Part shown: positions 7,858 through 12,925 of the stretch, one piece after another | Position numbering within the stretch: position 1 is the stretch's first letter | Layout of the letters: every line of letters starts with the position of its first letter | Assembly (NCBI GenBank): GCA_020216745.1 | Contig: JAIWNQ010000283.1 | Location: forward strand, 1-12,925 | DNA from: Candidatus Hydrogenedens sp. | GTDB taxonomy: Bacteria > Hydrogenedentota > Hydrogenedentia > Hydrogenedentales > Hydrogenedentaceae | Direction of reading: 5' to 3' | DNA: 12,925 nucleotides | Made by a program: the position numbers and the translations under genes | Notes under the pieces: model-generated | Told to the model about the DNA's origin: nothing | What the model saw: only the letters and a program-made list of their open reading frames with translations | Database searches by the model: none

Positions 7858-8946
7858 ATGGCAACAAAAAAGAATAGCAACACAAATGCAGAGTCAAAAA
7901 ATATGCAAGCGGTTTATCGTTTTTCTTTCGGTCCGTGGAATATTGATGAAGGAGCAGACCCGTTTGGTCCACCAGTACGAAAACCCGAACCACTTGCAAA
8001 GAAGATGCGAGTCGCTAAGGAATTAGGCTTTGATGGTATGCAATTTCATGATGATGATGCTGTGCCCGATTTGGACAATAAAACAAGTTCTGAAATAGAA
8101 AAGGAAGCAAAAAAAGTTAAAAAGATGCTGGACAACGAAGGGTTGGTTGCGGAGTTCGTGGCACCACGTTTGTGGTTTTCACCCAAGACTATTGATGGTG
8201 CATATACGAGCAACGACCCTGCATGTCGGAAGTATGCAATTGAAAGGACGAAAAAGGCAATCGATATTATGAATATCTTAGGGACACATAACATGGTGTT
8301 ATGGTTGGCGAGAGAAGGTACCTATATTCGTGAGAGTAAGAACGTTCGACTTGCAGTTCTACAAATCAGAGACGCTATTAACGAAATGCTCGCTTATGAT
8401 AAAAATGTTATTATCTTAATTGAGCCAAAACCTAATGAGCCAGTTGATAGTGCAATTATTCCCACTATCGGACATGCTATTGGCTTGGCATACATAACGA
8501 ACGACCCAGACCGTGTTTGTTGTCTTGTTGAGACTGCACATTCTATCCTTGCTGGATTAGACCCAGCCGATGATATGGCGTATGCATTGGCTCATCGAAA
8601 ATTAAGAAGTGTGCACTTAAACGACCAGGGTGGATTAAAATTCGACCAGGATAAATCCTTTGGCTCATATAACCTCCGCCGTGCTTTTAATCAGGTAAGA
8701 GTCCTTGAAGAATATGGATATGGTAGGAATGGTGAATGGATTGGCTTGGATGTCAAAACAATGCGAACTCAAAAACAAGCAGTCAATACAAAACATCTGA
8801 AGAACAGTCTGGCAACGTTTAAACTACTGGTCGAAAAAGTCAGAGCCATGGATAAAAAATTAGTAGCACAACTCATAGCAGAGCGAGACTATGAAGAACT
8901 TGATAGATACATCCTTTCACTTTTAATGGGTGTTAAATATAGTTGA
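7858..8946 (+). CDS. Xylose-isomerase-like TIM-barrel sugar isomerase
   Basis: 362 residues related to the short (actinobacterial, class I) xylose isomerases, cytoplasmic enzymes that interconvert aldoses and ketoses with two divalent metals. Matches to the Streptomyces enzyme: FHDDD (H64 base, D67), W149, EPKPNEP (E189 metal ligand, K191), VETAH (E225, H228), KFDQD (D263, D265) and LDVK (D298). The position equal to metal ligand D245 is H253: HLNDQGGLKFDQD aligns without gaps to DLNGQNGIKYDQD. All other metal and base residues are kept, so it should be an active metal-dependent isomerase, but xylose specificity is not assured. The start has AAGGAGA 7-8 bases before the ATG. The Lys/Asn-rich first 15 residues are not conserved. 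It stands alone, with no xylulokinase or sugar transporter gene visible. Confidence 0.88.
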   Translation: MATKKNSNTNAESKNMQAVYRFSFGPWNIDEGADPFGPPVRKPEPLAKKMRVAKELGFDGMQFHDDDAVPDLDNKTSSEIEKEAKKVKKMLDNEGLVAEFVAPRLWFSPKTIDGAYTSNDPACRKYAIERTKKAIDIMNILGTHNMVLWLAREGTYIRESKNVRLAVLQIRDAINEMLAYDKNVIILIEPKPNEPVDSAIIPTIGHAIGLAYITNDPDRVCCLVETAHSILAGLDPADDMAYALAHRKLRSVHLNDQGGLKFDQDKSFGSYNLRRAFNQVRVLEEYGYGRNGEWIGLDVKTMRTQKQAVNTKHLKNSLATFKLLVEKVRAMDKKLVAQLIAERDYEELDRYILSLLMGVKYS

Positions 8947-8950
8947 TACT

Positions 8951-8981
8951 ACAAGGCGGTAGCACAGGTCACTTCCCTTGT
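8951..8981. repeat. Possible degenerate hairpin repeat after the isomerase-like gene
   Basis: ACAAGG (8951-8956) pairs with CCTTGT (8976-8981), and the interior contains GTAGCACAGG. The last word also begins the reverse complement of the 12716-12739 hairpin. It follows the stop codon at once but has no T run. It may be a decayed member of the hairpin repeat family or a weak terminator. The match is short. Confidence 0.25.
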
Positions 8982-9103
8982 GTCAAGTAATGTATGGTAA
9001 TTTATAAATTTCCATTAATACTTAATTTGCTCAGGTATACAAAAGATTAAAGATAAAGATATTGCATTGTAAATAGTTAAGGTGAAGTCTGTCTTCAAGA
9101 AAG

Positions 9104-9625
9104 CTATTTTCTCGAGGAAAGATAGGGTTGTGGATTAACAGGAACATTATTTCGCCGTAACTCAAAATGCAAATGATAACCTGTTGCATTTCCGCTTTTG
9201 CCCACTTTACCGATAACCTGTCCCTTCTTTACCGATTGACCTCGTTTAACATTGATTTTCCGTAAATGAGCATAACGAGATTCCCAATTCATATCATGTT
9301 TGATGCAGACTAGCAAACCATAATCACCTGATTTACCTGCAAAAATTACCTGACCTTTTTGAGTTGCCAATACAGGTGTATTTTTTTCAGCCTTTATATC
9401 TATTCCTTGATGTTTATAATGTCTACCTCTATGCCTCCTTGATTCGCCAAATGGTGAAGTAACCACAAATGACGAACTTGCAAGTGGAAATCCCCATGCT
9501 CCCTTAGAAACCTCTTCTCGAATTGGAACCTGTAAAGGTGCAATATGTCTATGCCGTGCACATGAGAAAAGAAACAAACTTAAAACCAGTATGACAAAAT
9601 AAACATGGATAGACTTTTTCTTCAT
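9104..9625 (-). CDS. Lipoprotein M23-family (LytM-type) peptidase
   Basis: 173 residues; a cell-wall endopeptidase domain that cleaves peptide cross-links of peptidoglycan, or a family member that activates amidases. A lipoprotein signal peptide ends in LFSC, with C22 as the lipidated cysteine, so it should be anchored in a membrane facing the periplasm. The M23 fold runs from about 53 to 165. The zinc and catalytic residues are complete: H72 and D76 in HQGID, H120 in RYAH, and H151/H153 in YHLHFE. Intact residues favour an active enzyme over an inactive EnvC/NlpD-type activator. No LysM or coiled-coil domain is present; residues 23-50 are only a short linker. AAGAAGG lies 5 bases before the ATG. 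It is divergent from the beta-helix gene and shares a 235-bp spacer with it. Confidence 0.92.
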   Translation of the reverse strand: MKKKSIHVYFVILVLSLFLFSCARHRHIAPLQVPIREEVSKGAWGFPLASSSFVVTSPFGESRRHRGRHYKHQGIDIKAEKNTPVLATQKGQVIFAGKSGDYGLLVCIKHDMNWESRYAHLRKINVKRGQSVKKGQVIGKVGKSGNATGYHLHFELRRNNVPVNPQPYLSSRK

Positions 9626-9668
9626 ATGTACCTTCTTAAAAATGATTTTGCTAATTCCAGACCAATTA

Positions 9669-9698
9669 AGTATAACAAACCATACATTCCCTTTCTAA
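9669..9698 (-). promoter_or_regulatory. Weak candidate promoter of the M23 gene
   Basis: On the minus strand TATACT (9669-9674) is a good -10 box, with a poor -35 match TTAGAA (9693-9698) 18 bases upstream. Its start would lie about 35 bases before the ATG. No competing site looks better. Confidence 0.3.
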
Positions 9699-9822
9699 CT
9701 CCAAATCACATAAAAACACATAGTACATTCAAAAAACTCATCGGAATTCGAATAGGGGGTTGAATATTTCAGAAGTTCATCTCTTTGGTAGTTCAGTTTT
9801 CATATCTATTTGTCTTTTCATG

Positions 9823-9828
9823 TATAAT
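9823..9828 (+). promoter_or_regulatory. Consensus -10 box for the beta-helix gene
   Basis: A perfect TATAAT lies 32 bases before the ATG. The -35 region is poor (best TTCATA, 18 bases upstream). Weak -35 matches often go with activator dependence, which would suit a gene for a secreted polysaccharide-active protein; that is inference. The ribosome-binding site AAAAGGAG (9847-9854) follows. Confidence 0.4.
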
Positions 9829-9860
9829 GAAGTACCATTTCAACGCAAAAGGAGTATGCT

Positions 9861-12062
9861 ATGAATCAACGTCTCTTAATCTCTTTACTTTGTTTGTTAT
9901 TCATCCCATTCTTGGCTAAATCCCAAAGCGTCGCCAGTGAGAATGAGATTTGCCTGTTTGTGTCACCACAAGGAAATGATGCTTGGTCAGGAAGCATACC
10001 TGAAGTAAATGAATCTAAAACGGATGGTCCCTTAGGGAGTATACAAGCAGTACTTGATAAGGTTAAGAGAATTCGAAACTCTGAAAATGGCGACAAGGTG
10101 ATACACGTTTTTTTAAGAGGTGGTAGTTATCTATTGAATGAACCTATTCAGATTACACCAGAGCACTCTGGAAAAGAAAAAGCACCAACCATTTTCGAAT
10201 CCTATCAAGGAGAAAAACCTATTATTTCGGGTGGAAAAAAGATTTCAGGATGGAAAAAGGAAGAAAAATGGTGGGTTGCTGATGTCCCAGAATTTAAAAA
10301 CAGTAAATCTTCGCTGGGTTCTGTTTGGGTCAATCGACAACGGAGGCAACCTGCACGAACACCTAATGCTACAAACCCATTTGGGGATTATCCATCTAAA
10401 AAGGACTTCTTCACTGCGAAAAAGTATGAATACATTCCCGAAGGTGAAAACCAACCTGGCACCTTAAAAGTATTTTATGGAGAAAATGATGATATACAAC
10501 CCTGGAATTCTATCGGCAATAGCTACTGCGTTATTTTCTGCAAATGGGCTGTACCATTGCTCCCTATTCGTTCGATTGATACCAATGAAAGACGCTTGGA
10601 TTTAAATGTTCCCCCTAATTTTTGGTTTGGTGTCACTTTTTCTGAGAACCAGAAGTTTTATATTGAGCACCTTTTTGAGGGACTTGATACTCAAGGTGAA
10701 TGGTATTTGAACCGTCAAGAAGGCCGTCTCTACTATATACCTTACCCTGATGAAGATATGAATACTGCGGAAGTTATTGTTCCTGTTCTGGAACAATTGT
10801 TGTTATTTGAGGGAAATCCTGGTGACCAGAAATTTGTCAAGGACATGATTTTTAAGGGAATTGAATTTGCCTATACCAATTTTTCTGTTGGAGACCGAGG
10901 ACATTCCGACCCGCAAGCAGAAGTATCCATTTCAGGAGCCATCCAGGGCGTAGGGGCACGAAATTGTATCTTTGAAAAATGTACAGTTCAGCATGTTAGC
11001 AACTATGCCTTCTGGTGGCGTGAGGGTTCGCAAGACAATGTTATTCGCCAGTGTCACTTGTATGATATGGGGGCAGGCGGAATAAAAATAGGGGAAACCG
11101 CTAATGCGGAAACAGATGAAACCACAGGACCAGAAACCGCCGATAAAAAGCAACTGTATTTATATGAAAAATTAGGGGAAAAAGGATGTGGAAACAATCT
11201 CGTCGACAACTGCTTTATCCATGAGGGTGGTCGCTTATTACGGGCAGGAATAGGCGTATGGATAGGTAGAAGTTCTTATAATAAGGTAACTCACAATGAA
11301 ATATGTGATTTCCGTTATTCAGGAATGTCCATAGGTTGGTGCTGGGGTTATGCTCCCAGTTCCGCACATCATAATAGTATTGAATACAACCACATTCATA
11401 ATATCGGAAAAGCACAATTAGCAGACATGGGAGGTATTTATACCTTAGGCATTTCACCAGAAACAGTACTGAGGAACAATCATATCCATGATATCATGTG
11501 TGACCCGGACCAATACGGCGGTTGGGGACTCTATACAGACGAAGGGAGTTCCTTCATCGTCTTGGAAAACAATGTCGTTCATCACACCCTTACGGGAAAT
11601 TTCCATCAACACTACGGACGAGAAAACCAAGTCATTAACAACATTTTTGCACTCTCAGCAAGAGAACAAATCATAAGAAGCAGAGAAGAAGAACACATCT
11701 CTTTTATCTTTGAGAGAAATATTGTCTACTATGACAACAATCAACTATTAGGAAGCAACTGGACAAACAATAAATGGCAAATGGATAAAAACTGTTATTG
11801 GAACACCATCGGTGAAGTTACCTTTAAAGGCAAATCCTTACAGCAATGGCAAGAATTAGGCTTTGATAAGAACAGTATCATAGCCGACCCCCTATTTGTG
11901 GATTCCCAAAAAGGGGACTTCCGATTAAAGGCCGACTCACCAGCACTTAAATTAGGCTTCAAACCGATTGATATGTCACAAATCGGACTATATGGTGAAG
12001 ACGAATGGGTTAACCTCCCTAAAAAATACGATAGAATCCCATGCCCCCTCTCTTCAAAATAA
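9861..12062 (+). CDS. Secreted right-handed parallel beta-helix protein, possible glycoside hydrolase (GH141-like)
   Basis: 733 residues with a signal peptide at 1-22 (hydrophobic LLISLLCLLFIPFLA, cleavage near AKSQ or SVA). The mature start FVSPQGNDAWSGSIP and then TDGPLGSIQAVLDKVKRIR are typical of the N-terminal block of beta-helix proteins. Next come GGSYLLNEPIQITPEHSG and PIISGGKKISGW. VWVNRQRRQPARTPN and the segment GEWYLNRQEGRLYYIP (about 277-292) recall GH141-type and related polysaccharide-active proteins. From about 310 to 680 runs a series of imperfect turns with N-x-I/V-x-x-N-x-I/H patterns (such as NNHIHDI, NKVTHNEI), the stacked coils of the helix. Several Asp/Glu residues could be catalytic, but I cannot assign them. 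The start has AAAAGGAG 6 bases upstream. No carbohydrate-uptake genes are adjacent. The fold is certain; enzymatic function and substrate are inference. Confidence 0.88.
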   Translation: MNQRLLISLLCLLFIPFLAKSQSVASENEICLFVSPQGNDAWSGSIPEVNESKTDGPLGSIQAVLDKVKRIRNSENGDKVIHVFLRGGSYLLNEPIQITPEHSGKEKAPTIFESYQGEKPIISGGKKISGWKKEEKWWVADVPEFKNSKSSLGSVWVNRQRRQPARTPNATNPFGDYPSKKDFFTAKKYEYIPEGENQPGTLKVFYGENDDIQPWNSIGNSYCVIFCKWAVPLLPIRSIDTNERRLDLNVPPNFWFGVTFSENQKFYIEHLFEGLDTQGEWYLNRQEGRLYYIPYPDEDMNTAEVIVPVLEQLLLFEGNPGDQKFVKDMIFKGIEFAYTNFSVGDRGHSDPQAEVSISGAIQGVGARNCIFEKCTVQHVSNYAFWWREGSQDNVIRQCHLYDMGAGGIKIGETANAETDETTGPETADKKQLYLYEKLGEKGCGNNLVDNCFIHEGGRLLRAGIGVWIGRSSYNKVTHNEICDFRYSGMSIGWCWGYAPSSAHHNSIEYNHIHNIGKAQLADMGGIYTLGISPETVLRNNHIHDIMCDPDQYGGWGLYTDEGSSFIVLENNVVHHTLTGNFHQHYGRENQVINNIFALSAREQIIRSREEEHISFIFERNIVYYDNNQLLGSNWTNNKWQMDKNCYWNTIGEVTFKGKSLQQWQELGFDKNSIIADPLFVDSQKGDFRLKADSPALKLGFKPIDMSQIGLYGEDEWVNLPKKYDRIPCPLSSK

Positions 12063-12160
12063 ACCTACAAAAATCTAATTATCAGTTATCAAGTATTGTA
12101 AGTCATGTTATAAGAATTGTCAACGATTAAGAGATAAAACAAACTATATTCTAACTATAA

Positions 12161-12369
12161 CCTATCCACCATTAAGCAATTCCACACCCGCTACATTATT
12201 ACATTATGTAGACACCCCTACCTGTATTTTTTACTTAGCAATTACACACGGCAAAGAACACTTAACTACAAAACTTTTTCAATTTTTTCCTCCGTGTCCT
12301 CTGTGGTTAATTTCTTTTCTAAAGGTATAATGTAGTGGGAGCATCCCTGCTCCCCAAAAAAAATAAACG
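12161..12369 (+). repeat. Direct repeat, copy 1
   Basis: Aligns to 12381-12593 at an offset of exactly 220 bases over its left half. A 51-base block (12201-12251) is identical to 12421-12471. Further shared words are CCGTGTCCTCTGTGGTT, TTCTTTTCTAAAGGTA and the hairpin block TGTAGTGGGAGCATCCC at 12331. The middle (12261-12285) has diverged from copy 2. Confidence 0.85.
12337..12354 (+). repeat. Hairpin GGGAGCA/TGCTCCC within direct repeat copy 1
   Basis: A perfect 7-bp stem with loop TCCC, preceded by GTAGT and followed by C and an A run. The same hairpin recurs at 12565-12582 in copy 2. As the plus-strand downstream sequence is A-rich, it is not a terminator for the beta-helix gene; on the minus strand the hairpin is preceded by a T run and followed by ACTAC. 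Confidence 0.7.
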
Positions 12370-12380
12370 TTAACATGCAA

Positions 12381-12593
12381 TCTATCCCTTTGTGAGCAAG
12401 TCCACCCCTGCCACATCATAACATTATGTAGACACCCCTACCTGTATTTTTTACTTAGCAATTACACACGGTAAAGAACATTCACCCACAGAGTTTTTTC
12501 AATTCTTTATCCCTTTATCTCCGTGTCCTCTGTGGTTTATTTCTTTTCTAAAGGTAAGTGTAGTGGGAGCATCCCTGCTCCCCTAAAAAAACG
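12381..12593 (+). repeat. Direct repeat, copy 2
   Basis: Second copy of the unit at 12161. It contains two overlapping inverted-repeat pairs: ACACGG (12466-12471) with CCGTGT (12521-12526), and CCACAGAG (12486-12493) with CTCTGTGG (12528-12535). They interleave, so both could not form as simple nested hairpins. Copy 1 has lost the left CCACAGAG arm, so copy 2 is the more complete one. From memory, CACAGAGGACACGGAG-type words recur between genes in many environmental bacteria. Confidence 0.85.
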
Positions 12594-12766
12594 ATTTTTC
12601 TCCACTGCAAATGATGATTGTAGTGTAATCAATCCATTCGGGAGTAGGGATAATCCCGTTACATACATTCACTCTTCAGGCAAGACACACAGGTCTGCCC
12701 CTCTGGATAATTCCTCACAGGCACTCTTGCCTGTGCTACTTTTTAACCACAAGCAAGATACTTGTG
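12565..12766 (+). repeat. Run of hairpins with different arms, copy B of the dispersed repeat
   Basis: Five stem-loops in a row: GGGAGCA/TGCTCCC (12565-12582), CGGGA/TCCCG (12639-12658), GGCA-A-GAC/GTCTGCC with one bulged A (12679-12699), CACAGGCA/TGCCTGTG with loop CTCT (12716-12735) and CACAAG/CTTGTG (12748-12766). Their stems differ, but the flanks are alike: GTAG before, or CTAC/TTAC plus a T run after. The part from 12705 aligns with 1073-1146. The last two hairpins are each followed by TAC and a T run on the plus strand, so they could end rightward transcripts. Confidence 0.65.
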
Positions 12767-12775
12767 TTACTCTTT

Positions 12776-12925
12776 TTATCTCCGCCTACGCATACCGCTC
12801 ATAGAAACTATCAGCATACCGAATAAAATAACATCTAAGATATATTTCCACCACGTATCATCGCTTGATGATTTACCACCACAACCACATCCTTTTTTAG
12901 TCTCCGTCGGCGTCTCCGTACTCCC
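12776..12925 (-). CDS. C-terminus of a surface protein with a putative sorting tail (cut by window edge)
   Basis: The last 49 codons of a minus-strand gene whose start lies beyond the window; I translated it by hand to a TAA at 12776-12778. The order is a Thr/Glu-rich spacer (TETPTETKK), a cysteine motif GCGCGG, a polar stretch (KSSSDD), then TWWKYILDVILFGMLIVSMSGM as membrane segment, and a final RRRR. This three-part layout (short motif, membrane helix, terminal Arg cluster) is that of bacterial C-terminal sorting signals such as MYXO-CTERM, where a cysteine near the helix is processed by a membrane protease and the protein is fixed to the surface. Nothing can be said of the main body of the protein. 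The stop codon lies inside the edge of the hairpin repeat region. The reading is strong; the sorting role is inference. Confidence 0.72.
   Translation of the reverse strand, partial: GSTETPTETKKGCGCGGKSSSDDTWWKYILDVILFGMLIVSMSGMRRRR

Larger units (their letters stand above)
12063..12775. other. Repeat-rich non-coding region
   Basis: More than 700 bases without a credible gene. From left to right it holds about 100 AT-rich bases with nothing recognisable, two direct-repeat copies (12161-12369 and 12381-12593), then a run of small hairpins (to 12766). A 93-codon open frame on the plus strand from 12523 lies inside the repeats and has low-complexity, Ser/Thr-rich sequence, so I do not call it. 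Confidence 0.6.

Noticed and set aside
9104..12062. Functional operon of M23 peptidase and beta-helix protein
   Set aside because: The genes are on opposite strands with separate promoter-like sites and no shared pathway.
12161..12593. CRISPR array
   Set aside because: There are only two long copies with a short, unique interval and no series of short repeats with equal spacers; no cas genes are present.
12523..12804. Plus-strand open frame of 93 codons
   Set aside because: It lies across the direct repeat and the hairpin run, overlaps the supported minus-strand C-terminus, and has no ribosome-binding site or recognisable protein sequence.

Overview
The window reads as chromosomal DNA of an AT-rich (roughly 40% GC by eye) bacterium with a Gram-negative-type envelope. 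Evidence for the envelope is a lipoprotein-type M23 peptidase, signal-peptide-bearing proteins, and a protein tail of Cys motif + membrane segment + Arg cluster. The gene set (bacterial DnaG, editing-domain-free archaeal-type ProRS, a ceramidase-like hydrolase, a TIM-barrel xylose-isomerase relative, a secreted beta-helix protein) plus abundant intergenic hairpin repeats fits planctomycete-like or candidate-phylum bacteria such as Hydrogenedentota. That placement is inference from style, not proof. No phage, plasmid, IS or CRISPR features were seen.

Layout. Positions 1-890 (minus) hold the N-terminal two thirds of DNA primase, cut by the window edge, with a promoter, a leader hairpin and a forced non-ATG start. 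Positions 891-1241 are intergenic and contain a hairpin repeat. Positions 1242-4256 (minus) encode an exported two-domain M16 zinc peptidase. A 160-bp divergent promoter region separates it from a rightward pair: a membrane-anchored ceramidase-like hydrolase (4417-6054) and prolyl-tRNA synthetase (6096-7523), 41 bp apart. A 334-bp spacer with a perfect inverted repeat and a good sigma70-type promoter precedes a xylose-isomerase-like gene (7858-8946). An M23 lipoprotein (9104-9625, minus) and a secreted beta-helix protein (9861-12062, plus) are divergent. The last ~860 bp hold two copies of a ~210-bp direct repeat, a run of hairpins with differing arm sequences, and the C-terminus of a minus-strand protein that ends in what looks like a protein-sorting tail.

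How the genes work together. I see no single pathway. Replication (primase) and translation (ProRS) genes are interspersed with envelope and secreted enzymes (M16, M23, ceramidase-like, beta-helix) and one sugar isomerase relative. The most notable items are the truncated sorting-tail protein at the right edge, the hairpin repeat family present at both ends of the window, and active-site departures in the isomerase, ceramidase-like and ProRS proteins.
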